This document shows, one piece after another, positions 22,300 to 29,944 of a DNA stretch of 55,026 nt (positions are counted from its first letter, which is position 1; each line of letters starts with the position of its first letter). This DNA comes from a virus: the IMG/VR virus record IMGVR_UViG_3300049217_000152, positions 1-55,026 of that record, one strand, 5' to 3'. Position numbers and translations under genes: made by a program. A model generated the notes under the pieces. The model saw nothing but the letters and a program-made list of their open reading frames with translations, was not told the DNA's origin and searched no databases.

Positions 22300-22981
22300 T
22301 CTTGTAATACTCATGTGATAGTACGAGAAGCTTATCGACTTCTCTAGAAAATGCCATACGACGTTCCGCCACATGTTCCTGCATGTTGAAGGCTTGTGCC
22401 TCCTGCTTAGCTTGTTCGGAAAGCCACGGCCCGCGCTTTTGCTCCTCAGCACTCAAATTGGTGTAAGCTGGGACGGAGAAATAATGAGCAGGGTCTTGGA
22501 TCTGGCCGTTCTGCCACACTTGGAAATGACAGTGTGGAAAAGTGTGGCTGGCATTACCTGTGTTGCCCACATTACCTAGCACGGTATTGACGGTCACCTT
22601 GTCACCCTTCTGCACTCTTGCAGTCGATAAGTGGGCGTAGTAAGTCCTGACGTTGTTAGCGTGTTGGACGTTGACCACATTGCCACCCATCGGATCGGTT
22701 CCGACGTTGGTGACCACGCCGTCAGTCAAAGGGTAGACTGGCGTACCTGCTGGGCTGCGCATATCAACGCCCATATGGCCTTTGGGATGAGTAGAGTTCG
22801 GCTGGTAGGTAAATCCACCAGAGGAAGCCCAGCTGCCGTGTAGAGGGGCCGTGTAGCCCCCAGGCGAAGTTATAGGCTTCTCGGCCGCCTGCGGAGCCCC
22901 TACGGGCGCGGCAGGGCGTTTATAGCCAAAGAGGCCCTTGACCTCATTGATAAGCTGCTCTAGATAACCATCGAAATCCAT
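22283..22981 (-). CDS. M23-family peptidoglycan endopeptidase
   Basis: A 232-residue LytM/M23 metallopeptidase, cutting peptide cross-links in peptidoglycan. The zinc ligands are visible: H69 and D73 in GHMGVDMRSPAG, and the HxH pair in PHCHFQVW (H150, H152), with H117 in YYAHLST as the catalytic helper. No signal peptide is present, so release needs a holin or the protein rides in the virion tail. The C-terminal helical tail (REVDKLLVLSHEYYKI) may dock it. A TATAAT-containing element lies just before the start. Confidence 0.93.
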   Translation of the reverse strand: MDFDGYLEQLINEVKGLFGYKRPAAPVGAPQAAEKPITSPGGYTAPLHGSWASSGGFTYQPNSTHPKGHMGVDMRSPAGTPVYPLTDGVVTNVGTDPMGGNVVNVQHANNVRTYYAHLSTARVQKGDKVTVNTVLGNVGNTGNASHTFPHCHFQVWQNGQIQDPAHYFSVPAYTNLSAEEQKRGPWLSEQAKQEAQAFNMQEHVAERRMAFSREVDKLLVLSHEYYKITKME

Positions 22982-22984
22982 ACC

Positions 22985-22993
22985 ATTATATCG
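22985..22993 (-). promoter_or_regulatory. CGATATAAT element before the M23 gene
   Basis: On the minus strand CGATATAATGGT lies 4-12 nt before the M23 ATG at 22981. It contains a perfect TATAAT and also fits the GATATA element recurring near other starts. The spacing would give a nearly leaderless transcript. Positional evidence only. Confidence 0.35.
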
Positions 22994-22995
22994 GT

Positions 22996-23268
22996 TTAGT
23001 GATAGGTGTTTTGACGACAGCTGAAGCAGACGAAGGTATCATCTTCTTGGTTGGGAGCCGCATAGGCAGAAAAATTACGGCAAATCCTACAGGTCTGCCC
23101 ATCCAAATTGTTGAGCACCGAGGCTATCATATTGGGCTGAATATGGATGATGTTCTCATCCAAGTATTTCTTGTCTATCCCGAGGACTTTGCAAACATAC
23201 TTATCGACAGCTGTGCAGCCTTTGAGACGGTAGTACGAGGGGACATAAAGGTAGTAGCCATGCAGCAT
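22996..23268 (-). CDS. truncated copy of the zinc-ribbon protein (GIY-YIG fusion junction)
   Basis: From an ATG at 23268 the frame reads MLHGYYLYVPSYYRLKG and then follows the second half of the protein at 21664-22119: KYVCKVLGIDKKYLDENIIHI, CRICRNFSAYAAPNQEDD and CFSCRQ. The frame is open to an ATG at 23367, but those 33 extra residues are an out-of-frame reading of GIY-YIG nuclease DNA. The gene's original 5' half is missing and replaced by nuclease sequence. About 90 residues with an intact ribbon could be made. Confidence 0.6.
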   Translation of the reverse strand: MLHGYYLYVPSYYRLKGCTAVDKYVCKVLGIDKKYLDENIIHIQPNMIASVLNNLDGQTCRICRNFSAYAAPNQEDDTFVCFSCRQNTYH

Positions 23269-23410
23269 GCACAGCAAAGTATTTGGTTGGATACTTTGCC
23301 TTGCCCCGTCGAGATACAGACTTATGGGACTTCCATCGATCCTTGGGATCGGTAGCTTTTCCGACATACATTTTGCCGTTTATCTTATTCTCGATGAAGT
23401 AGATAAACAT
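23250..23410 (-). pseudogene. GIY-YIG endonuclease 5' fragment
   Basis: From the ATG at 23410 the frame reads MFIYFIENKINGKMYVGKATD, then KDRWKSHKS and KYFAVHAA, the expected first 50 residues of a GIY-YIG nuclease. It then runs out of family resemblance and stops at 23201. The loss of similarity coincides with the start of the duplicated zinc-protein 3' half in another frame. Catalytic Glu and DNA-binding domain are absent, so it is a remnant. Confidence 0.75.
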
Positions 23411-23416
23411 ACCGCG

Positions 23417-23896
23417 TCAAGTCGTCTCTTCATAAAATGAGACGCTCACGCCCTTTTCTACCAACTCCGTGTTAAGGAGATCGGTTAGCTCTGGCACGGC
23501 GGCTACTAACAGGGAAGAAACGTGAACAGTGGCTCTTTCATATTTAGCCATCTTGCAAACTTCCTTCAAGCACTTCTCTAAACCGGCCTGGTCAGTCGTT
23601 AGCTCCTCTGTTTGGCAAAGCATATGCACGACCCAAGTATCCGATTGGACAGCCGTAGTATTGACGGCTCCTAGCTTATAGGCGCCCGTACGGGTATTGA
23701 ACCACCCCTTAGCTTCTTGCTTGACCTTGGGCCACTTCTTCTCGAAGATGGGGTAGAGTGGGCTTTCAGCCTTACCAGCCATGTTGTTGAGGTTTAGCAC
23801 GAAGCGTAGCCCAGAGTTTTCCGGGGTGAGGATGCTTCCTTGCACTATCTTGACACGACCTGCTTGCTGAAATCTGTTTTTAGTTTGCTCTGTCAT
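23417..23896 (-). CDS. macro-domain-like protein
   Basis: A 159-residue protein. VKIVQGSILTPENSGLRFVLN, NNMAGKAESPLYPIFEKKWP and GAVNTTAVQSDTWVVHMLCQ recall the macro domain (ADP-ribose and derivative binding or hydrolysis): an early strand-Asn region, a Gly-rich loop, and the strand ending in a hydrophobic-Q pair. The canonical GGGV loop is not clear. A GATATA element at 23933-23938 and AAGGAAAT precede the start. If correct, it could reverse or read ADP-ribosylation in infected cells. Moderate confidence only. Confidence 0.45.
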   Translation of the reverse strand: MTEQTKNRFQQAGRVKIVQGSILTPENSGLRFVLNLNNMAGKAESPLYPIFEKKWPKVKQEAKGWFNTRTGAYKLGAVNTTAVQSDTWVVHMLCQTEELTTDQAGLEKCLKEVCKMAKYERATVHVSSLLVAAVPELTDLLNTELVEKGVSVSFYEETT

Positions 23897-23936
23897 ATTA
23901 TTTCCTTTATGGACTGACTCTATACAAATGAATATA

Positions 23937-24602
23937 TCAGTGCCAACGAGGGTTTTTCTGTGGAGGGTTGCTGTCTAGAATAAACATCTCTAAATCGGCC
24001 ATCTTCTTACTAAACTCTTCAGATGGATCATCAGCCTTTCTAATGTCTTCTAAAGATAACCTATAAGGCTTGAAACCAAACTGTTTGGAAGCATCTAGGT
24101 TGGCTTGCAGGTCATCTACATAAACACAGCCATGCCATTTAGGATGGAGCTGGAGAAAACTTTGGTAGTAGAGATGGGTGGGCTTCCTGGCCCCTACCTG
24201 ACAGCTAAAGTGCTTGACAGCTTCCTCGAAGAAACCATCCTGATTGAGTACCTTAGCCATACGCTCCGCGTGCTCTAACCCCACGTTAGAGAGTAGAGCG
24301 ATCTTGAGGTTGTGTTCCTCCTTTAGGTCCAGCAGTGCCTCCAGCATATAATCAGCGGATGTCACCACCTCATTCCATTGGGAAATCAGCTCCTCAATAA
24401 TAACGGGAGACTTGATCTTGAAATGGTCTCGAAGTTCATCGGCCATATGAGTGCAGCCCAAATCGTGGAGCTGCTGGGTGCGGTTCATAAAGTAGTTAGC
24501 TTCTTCTAAAGTTAGATTGAGCGACTTGGATAACTGTTTTAGGAACGGATTGAAATCCGAATGCACCAAAACATTACCAACATCAAAAGCACAATAAATC
24601 AT
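23937..24602 (-). CDS. HAD-superfamily phosphatase (YihX-like)
   Basis: A 221-residue HAD hydrolase from the ATG at 24602, preceded by GGAG; a longer frame to 24638 is rejected because motif I would be far inside. Motif I is AFDVGNVLVHSD, motif II LLSNVG, motif III the Lys in GARKPTHLYY, motif IV YVDDLQANLDASKQFG. The DxGNV form is typical of sugar-phosphate and FMN phosphatases of the YihX type. Divergent from the broken GIY-YIG gene. The substrate is unknown. Confidence 0.85.
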   Translation of the reverse strand: MIYCAFDVGNVLVHSDFNPFLKQLSKSLNLTLEEANYFMNRTQQLHDLGCTHMADELRDHFKIKSPVIIEELISQWNEVVTSADYMLEALLDLKEEHNLKIALLSNVGLEHAERMAKVLNQDGFFEEAVKHFSCQVGARKPTHLYYQSFLQLHPKWHGCVYVDDLQANLDASKQFGFKPYRLSLEDIRKADDPSEEFSKKMADLEMFILDSNPPQKNPRWH

Positions 24603-24610
24603 AATAATAA

Positions 24611-24622
24611 CTCCGATATATA
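24611..24622 (+). promoter_or_regulatory. CCGATATATAAC element
   Basis: CTCCGATATATAAC lies 8-19 nt before the GIY-YIG ATG at 24630, between two divergent genes. It fits the GATATA element seen at other starts. Position only. Confidence 0.3.
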
Positions 24623-24629
24623 ACGGTGT

Positions 24630-25253
24630 ATGTTCCACGTATACACCATCCAGAACAAATTGAACCTGAAAATTTATGTGGGTAAAACTAAAAATTTATC
24701 CAGCAGATTTTATGGGCACAAAAATACAGCCAAAAATGGCTATATCAGCGGTAGAACTAATTTTAACCTGATACATAAAGCACTAAGAAAATACGGTGAA
24801 GATAATTTTTCTTTCCAATCACTATAAGAATTTGAGAACGAACAGGACGCCTTAGAAGCAGAAAAGTTTTGGATTGCATTTTTCAGATCTAATGTAGTCA
24901 GATTTGGTAGCGAATACGGATATAATTTGACCGATGGTGGTGATGGTGCTTCGTCTGGCATTAGTAATCCATTTTATGGCAAGCCATTGCTAGAAACAAC
25001 TAGAAAGAAGCTGAGTATATCACACACTGGACAGCATGTAGGCGAACTAAATATAATGCACAACAAACATCACAGTATATCTGCTAAAACAAAAATGAGT
25101 ATCAAAAATAGAAAGGTAGACGACATATCAGTTGAGCAAATCAGAACACTATCACGGACAGGTAAATATACCGGAAAACAATTGTCCAAGATGTTCAATG
25201 TTTCTACCGCACAAATTTCAAGAATCATCAACAGAAAACAACGTAATCTATGA
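24630..25253 (+). pseudogene. GIY-YIG homing endonuclease with in-frame stop
   Basis: A GIY-YIG gene interrupted by one in-frame TAA at 24825-24827. The first part has MFHVYTIQNKLNLKIYVGKTK, LSSRFYGHKN and RKYGEDNFSFQSL. Past the stop the same frame continues EFENEQDALEAEKFWIAF, GYNLTDGGDGASSG and a C-terminal helix-turn-helix (GKQLSKMFNVSTAQISRII). A single base change explains the break; there is no frameshift. Without readthrough the peptide lacks the catalytic Glu. It is more AT-rich than the flanking genes, consistent with a foreign element. Confidence 0.85.
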
Positions 25254-25257
25254 TCCT

Positions 25258-26226
25258 TTACAGTTTGTTATGCAAATATCCAATAGCAGAAGATTGGGCT
25301 GGCCTAATCTCTAAGGGAGAGACAGCAGAAATATCCATCTCATAAGTCATTATGTGCCCTAGTCGTAGGTGTGCCGATAATTGACTATTGATGATGGACT
25401 CCGCGTTCTGGTAATCGGGATAGATAAGGGCCGCCTTCTTGTTATAAAATGCGTCAGCCAAAAAACTGGCCTGACCCTGGCAGACGAAGGTGGGAGAATT
25501 TCCTAGATTGCAATAGTATTCGTCTTGCATTCCTATATCCTTGACCTGCACACCCGCGTGCCTTTGCGTAGGCGATTCCATAAAAGCAATGCTGTCAGGA
25601 TATTTCTTGAGAACAGATATGAGCTTGTTATCGGGGCTGGAAAGCCCAGCAATAACGTTATGTTGGCAGGGCACTGACTTTTTGGCGATTTTGTGATACG
25701 GCCTGATCCAAGTAAAGTTCTCCTGCAAATTAGGCGGGTTGGCGGTATCACCGAAGTGGGAACACACCAAATTGCAATTGGAGTTGTCAATCATATTGAC
25801 AATGCGTTGCGTATTGACAGGGTCTCTATTCAAGGAATGAGCGTGGTGCTTGAAGAGTCCTAGATTGTATTTCTCTCGCTTGGTCAAAGCAAAATTGATC
25901 AACGAACAACTATACTGCCAGAGAGCAATGTTCAACTCATTAGCGATATAGCTGGTGAAGTATTCCAAATCGCTAATGATGAGATCGGGAGCAAAGCTTT
26001 TGACTTGCTCGAAATAGACTTCCAAGTTGTCATTATCCACAGACAATAAATCTGGTCGATAGATATTGAGCAGGGCATCAAGAGTCCAATCAATGTTCAT
26101 TCCTTTAGGGGAAGAAGTCTTATAAGCGGCTATCTTGATTTGGTGTCCGGAATATACCTGTTCTAAAAAACGAGCCAACTGTATCTTGGCATTGTGGTTA
26201 TTAGAAGCGGCGTATAAGATCTTCAC
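25258..26226 (-). CDS. glycosyltransferase-like protein (GT-B fold)
   Basis: A 322-residue protein resembling the MJ1255/VC2487-type glycosyltransferases. MKILYAASNNHNAKIQLARF is the N-terminal nucleotide-fold strand-loop-helix. Near the C-terminus, FVCQGQASFLADAFYNKK and LIYPDYQNAESIINSQLSA correspond to the usual donor-binding region (GxxxxxEAxxxGKPxLxxP...Q..NA). The donor and acceptor are unknown; phage glycosyltransferases can modify DNA, virion or host surface. The start overlaps the upstream tagged gene's stop (ATGA). Confidence 0.65.
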   Translation of the reverse strand: MKILYAASNNHNAKIQLARFLEQVYSGHQIKIAAYKTSSPKGMNIDWTLDALLNIYRPDLLSVDNDNLEVYFEQVKSFAPDLIISDLEYFTSYIANELNIALWQYSCSLINFALTKREKYNLGLFKHHAHSLNRDPVNTQRIVNMIDNSNCNLVCSHFGDTANPPNLQENFTWIRPYHKIAKKSVPCQHNVIAGLSSPDNKLISVLKKYPDSIAFMESPTQRHAGVQVKDIGMQDEYYCNLGNSPTFVCQGQASFLADAFYNKKAALIYPDYQNAESIINSQLSAHLRLGHIMTYEMDISAVSPLEIRPAQSSAIGYLHNKL

Positions 26227-26435
26227 AGAAATGCCTTCAGTTTACAGTATCGCTCTACCAAGGATCGAATCTCCGGCAGTTTTCCAGTTCTAATGACATT
26301 GCCCTCTGGCTTCTGTATAAGATAGAAGTCTGCATTAGGATTTATCCAAAGCATTCCAAGAGTCATTCCCACACTTGCGGCTTTGGCCACAGTATCATCT
26401 AATAACCTATGGAATTTCTTCTTTGACCTTTTCAC
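26223..26435 (-). CDS. small protein with LKAFL tag
   Basis: A 70-residue basic protein starting MKRSKKKFHRLLDD. The C-terminus IRSLVERYCKLKAFL is a clean LKAFL tag that makes up nearly a quarter of the protein. It is coupled by ATGA to the glycosyltransferase-like gene and lies 3 bp after the exonuclease stop. No other motif. Function unknown. Confidence 0.75.
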   Translation of the reverse strand: MKRSKKKFHRLLDDTVAKAASVGMTLGMLWINPNADFYLIQKPEGNVIRTGKLPEIRSLVERYCKLKAFL

Positions 26436-26438
26436 AAG

Positions 26439-27059
26439 TTAGCCGATCAAACCATTAGCTTTAGCGCACTTCAATAAACTCTGAAAATACTCTACCTGCT
26501 TCTCAAAGACTAACTTGGTAGCCATAGTATCAGCCGCAGCGGTGTGAGCTTTCTCATTCTTGACCCCATACTTCTTGACCAAGTTATTGAGGCTATAACC
26601 CTCGGCAAACTCTCCGCCACAGAAATCGAAAAAGAGTTCCACCTGCATCGTATCCATTGACCTTCGACCAAACGGAAAGGAATCTTTGGAATTGCATTTG
26701 ATCCACAACTGCTCCAGACGATCCTTGTCGAAGCTGACATTCTGTCCGATCAAAACTCTCTTCTCGGCAGGTAATCCATCTTCTGCCAGCCAGTTCTCAA
26801 CCTCAATAATGGCAGCGCTGGGCTCCAAATAACGTTCACGACCTTCTTTAGTCTTATGAGTGATGTCTTCCAGTTTATGACCATTGATGCGTAAAGCGGC
26901 CGGCTCTATTGTTTCGGGCGTATTAGCCTTGAGACACCAAGTCTTTTGAGCTTCCTCGCTTTCCGGAATCAAACGATATAAGGAGAGTTCGATTACTTCG
27001 CAGTTGGTAATATGAAGGCCAGTTGTTTCAATATCTGTAATGTAAAAGGAAAAGTTCAT
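26439..27059 (-). CDS. DEDDh 3'-5' exonuclease, second copy
   Basis: A 206-residue DnaQ-like exonuclease. Exo I DIETTG is at residues 9-14, Exo II GQNVSFDKDRL near 110, and AHTAAADTMATKL near 178 provides the His-Asp of Exo III. It shares the LAEDGLPAEKR insert with the plus-strand exonuclease at 16800-17468. GAGGTGTAATTT upstream of the ATG is the RBS. Proofreading, RNA trimming or host DNA decay are all possible. Confidence 0.9.
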   Translation of the reverse strand: MNFSFYITDIETTGLHITNCEVIELSLYRLIPESEEAQKTWCLKANTPETIEPAALRINGHKLEDITHKTKEGRERYLEPSAAIIEVENWLAEDGLPAEKRVLIGQNVSFDKDRLEQLWIKCNSKDSFPFGRRSMDTMQVELFFDFCGGEFAEGYSLNNLVKKYGVKNEKAHTAAADTMATKLVFEKQVEYFQSLLKCAKANGLIG

Positions 27060-27129
27060 AAATTACACCTCGGGTGTGAAGGACTGTGCCCACTCAACAT
27101 AAGCAGCAGGTCTGAGGAGTCAAGCCGGC
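27060..27129. other. 70-bp intergenic gap
   Basis: No reading frame, hairpin or repeat stands out here. The only recognisable element is the GAGGTG ribosome binding site for the exonuclease at its lower end (minus strand). Confidence 0.5.
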
Positions 27130-27498
27130 TTATTTTAGTTTTTTCTTGATCTCTTTCTTCAGAGCGTTAAAAGACTTAATGCCGCCCTTGAATTGGGCAA
27201 TCAGGAAATTAACCCCATCGATGGTGCGGAGGAAATCTTTCTCTTTATTATTGAGCTTAGAGCCCTCTACCACAAAGACTACCTTGGCATCCTCAAAGAT
27301 TTTCCAACGGGCCCCATTATGCGGTAGTTCTACATATTTGACTCGAATGACCGGAAGTTTGACGTCATCATCCTCGTGATACAAGTCATACTCAAACTTA
27401 GATAAAGTATGAGGCGAATAAGATTCTTTGGTAGAATCCTCCGCCATGACGGTGGACTCTGGTTTATCTGGTCGTGTTGCTGTTGTCGCGGTGGGCAT
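27130..27498 (-). CDS. unknown acidic/basic small protein
   Basis: A 122-residue protein. A Thr/Pro/Ser-rich N-terminus (about 1-30) is probably disordered. A compact domain with RWKIFEDAKVVFVVEGSKL follows, then a Lys-rich helix at the end (FNALKKEIKKKLK). No family recognised and no tag. The start overlaps the stop of the HNH gene (TAATG). Function unknown. Confidence 0.65.
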   Translation of the reverse strand: MPTATTATRPDKPESTVMAEDSTKESYSPHTLSKFEYDLYHEDDDVKLPVIRVKYVELPHNGARWKIFEDAKVVFVVEGSKLNNKEKDFLRTIDGVNFLIAQFKGGIKSFNALKKEIKKKLK

Positions 27499-28052
27499 TA
27501 TGCTACTCTTTTTCTATTTACATAGGCTTCACACATTTGATCGAATACTTGATCTCCAAATTCACAGAGGGCAAAATTAACAATCACACAAACTATCCTA
27601 ACATTATCTTTGGTATAACCACGTTTGCTATCTATACGATCTAATGAGGGTGCAAATGGTCTTTTGTGTGTTAAGTCTAAACTATCATCACCTATATCGT
27701 ATTGAAATTTTATTCCAGTAAGCGCACATTCATTATTTTGGCGCTCAAAAAGACTTAGCAGATACTCTTTATCTATATCGAAGTCTAGGCCGTGTGTTTT
27801 ATTACGACTTTTAGCGTGTTGAAACATTAGGGCCGCCACACTATCCAAGTTATCACTGTAATATCTCTTCTTAGCACGAACCAGCGCACTAGCCCTTCTC
27901 CCAGGAAAGTTTCTTTTTCTTTCCTCTCTTGCTAGCTCGCGATATCTTGGCAAATTATCCAGGCGGTGTTGATTTTTCTTCTTATTCTGACAAGCTTTTG
28001 AGCCACAAACTCGTCCCTTTGTTGGGCCGCCACAATAGATACAAATATTCAT
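27498..28052 (-). CDS. HNH endonuclease (homing type)
   Basis: A 184-residue HNH nuclease. The N-terminus has a zinc finger (CIYCGGPTKGRVCGSKAC). The C-terminal half carries the nuclease: ECALTGIKF, SLDRIDSKRGYTKDNVRIVC and VNFALCEFG. The C-terminal 50 residues closely match the HNH protein at 44426-45028 (SIDRIDSSRGYTKDNVRIVC). It fits between neighbours with TAATG and ATGA overlaps, an unusually clean insertion that keeps operon coupling. Targets unknown. Confidence 0.88.
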   Translation of the reverse strand: MNICIYCGGPTKGRVCGSKACQNKKKNQHRLDNLPRYRELAREERKRNFPGRRASALVRAKKRYYSDNLDSVAALMFQHAKSRNKTHGLDFDIDKEYLLSLFERQNNECALTGIKFQYDIGDDSLDLTHKRPFAPSLDRIDSKRGYTKDNVRIVCVIVNFALCEFGDQVFDQMCEAYVNRKRVA

Positions 28053-29257
28053 CTAACAATCTCGTTTGCTACGGAGATCCCCATGATCCCAGCAGCTAAT
28101 ATACCAGAGATTCCGGCACTTTCGCCCACTACAAACATTCCATCTACTTCTGTCTCTAGATTATCTCCAATATTGATTTTAGGAGCTAAAGGAGTAATAG
28201 TTGGCACGTGGAAATAAGCTTTAGTAGCTATCTCTGGAATAGCGGTAGCTAATTCAGTAATAACAGAACCAATCCAATCATATTCTTCAATCATAGATAC
28301 TTTACTCTTACCGGTTAAAATAGAGGAGACGCGCTCTTTGATAATTCGATCATTAGCCAGAACGAACATCAATTTACCGATACGATCAGTCTGTTCAAAA
28401 CCTGTTCCTGGAAAAGGACGATTACCAATTAGAGAGAAAGATACCTTATCTGTCTTCCATCTATTTTCATTAGAACGGAAAGCAGAGATAGCCATATCCA
28501 AATGATCTTCTGGAATAATGGTGCCGAACCAAGAAAGTGGCCCTATTTCAATATCATCTTTGATAATACTGCAATTAGAGCGATTGAACTCCTTCATTAT
28601 ATTGGAGTTAGTTTCAATGCGAATACCAAATCTGGCTATATCATTATTATCGATAATTCCAAAGTTAGCATACAGTTCTTTAGCCCAACGCCAGCCACTA
28701 CGACCTACTGCAATAACTAGCTTCTTACAGCGATACTCTTGATCTTCCGTGGCAACAACAAACATACCCTTCTGCTTGGTTACACGCATAACTTCGTTAT
28801 CAAAACAGAAGGTAATGTTCTTATTCTGTTCGATAGTCTCTGCCATATATTTGGAAAGCGCATGGATTTCTTTAGGATACACTTGCACATAATTATTTAG
28901 GACAATATCATATCCTATCTTCTTCAGCCTCTTCTCCACGGCCACGTTAGGGGTGCGATCTTTGACCACCTTGAAAGTGTCAATCTTCTCTAGGACATGA
29001 CGCATCCAAGTATGAGCTGACTTAGCCTTACGCAGGCCAATCAATTCAGAGACTTTACTCACATCTGTCTGATATAGCTTACCATCACTATTTGGTAAAC
29101 AACCTAACCAACCTTCCAGCTGTCGGCGTCTCTTCATAGGAGGACGGCCCAAATCAAAAAGAATAACCTTAGTGTTCTTATGGTCTTTGGCTAATTTCAA
29201 AGTAGCAAAGGCCCCAGCCACACCTGCGCCCACAATACCCACATCAAAATCTCTCAT
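28049..29257 (-). CDS. FAD-dependent oxidoreductase
   Basis: A 402-residue flavoprotein from the ATG at 29257 (MRDFDVGIVGAGVAGAFATL, the dinucleotide-binding GxGxxG). A second strand-loop with KVILFDLGRPP follows. The C-terminus GMFVVGESAGISGILAAGIMG is the typical FAD-closing motif, and KKLVIAVGRSGWRWA the central one. It resembles the geranylgeranyl reductase/BaiN-type dehydrogenases. A TATAAT-type promoter lies upstream. The substrate cannot be told; phage genes of this type are uncommon. Confidence 0.85.
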   Translation of the reverse strand: MRDFDVGIVGAGVAGAFATLKLAKDHKNTKVILFDLGRPPMKRRRQLEGWLGCLPNSDGKLYQTDVSKVSELIGLRKAKSAHTWMRHVLEKIDTFKVVKDRTPNVAVEKRLKKIGYDIVLNNYVQVYPKEIHALSKYMAETIEQNKNITFCFDNEVMRVTKQKGMFVVATEDQEYRCKKLVIAVGRSGWRWAKELYANFGIIDNNDIARFGIRIETNSNIMKEFNRSNCSIIKDDIEIGPLSWFGTIIPEDHLDMAISAFRSNENRWKTDKVSFSLIGNRPFPGTGFEQTDRIGKLMFVLANDRIIKERVSSILTGKSKVSMIEEYDWIGSVITELATAIPEIATKAYFHVPTITPLAPKINIGDNLETEVDGMFVVGESAGISGILAAGIMGISVANEIVR

Positions 29258-29307
29258 GCCTATCCTTTGCGTCTTGTGTAGCAAGACCGGCTCACCGCTA
29301 TGAGGGT

Positions 29308-29335
29308 ATTATATCAGTGATTAGATTATCGTGAA
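29308..29335 (-). promoter_or_regulatory. promoter with TATAAT before the oxidoreductase operon
   Basis: On the minus strand TTCACG, 16 bp, then TATAAT (29313-29308, in CTGATATAATACC) lies about 50 bp before the ATG at 29257, in the gap after the tail genes. TTCACG keeps four of six -35 bases. It also matches the GATATA element seen elsewhere. Confidence 0.5.
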
Positions 29336-29931
29336 TAAAAAGAGGCCACATATGTATTGATTAATGTATGAGTAGTATTTGGATTAGTGCAGGTAGATGC
29401 GGCAGGAGAACCAGTAGCTACAAAAGACTCGTAGACAGCACCCGAAACATAAAAACCTACCATCTTATAATATTTGGTGGTGCCGCCGCCCCCTCCAGGA
29501 GGAGTTGGTAGGCCGGGAGAAAATAATGTGTTGCCGATAGTAGCCTGATCATTATCTATTGCATTAAGAAAGGCAGGAATGGAAGAAGAAATATCGTAAC
29601 TACCATGGCTGGTGTCAGGGGTTGCCAGATCGGTTGCACTTGAAATGTTCTTTTCTGTTGTTCCTACATAGGCAGATGTATCCCAATCAAGTGACCAACT
29701 GATAGTTCCATTGTTTGCATCTGTGACAGCGCTAGCATTGGTGATTGTCACGCTGGTAGATGAAACCCAAGTAGCAACCGGAAATGGACCGTTGTTGGCT
29801 CCTGTGGCAGCTCCAAAGATAGTAAGAGTGCCTCCAACGGGAGGAGAGCCTCCCGAGGCCTGAACTATGTTCGTGAGCCCGCTCACCGTAATGGTGCCGG
29901 CCGTGTTAGTTATCGAGGCTGCATTTCCCAT
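29326..29931 (-). CDS. putative tail/structural protein
   Basis: A 201-residue protein rich in Thr, Ser, Gly and Ala, with an Ig- or beta-sandwich-like start (ITNTAGTITVSGLTNIVQA) and a Pro/Gly loop (GLPTPPGGGGGTTKYY). No catalytic motif. It is cotranscribed with the next two tail genes. Composition and neighbours support a virion tail or decoration protein; exact role unknown. Confidence 0.65.
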   Translation of the reverse strand: MGNAASITNTAGTITVSGLTNIVQASGGSPPVGGTLTIFGAATGANNGPFPVATWVSSTSVTITNASAVTDANNGTISWSLDWDTSAYVGTTEKNISSATDLATPDTSHGSYDISSSIPAFLNAIDNDQATIGNTLFSPGLPTPPGGGGGTTKYYKMVGFYVSGAVYESFVATGSPAASTCTNPNTTHTLINTYVASFYSR

Positions 29932-29944
29932 ATTTTACTGACCT

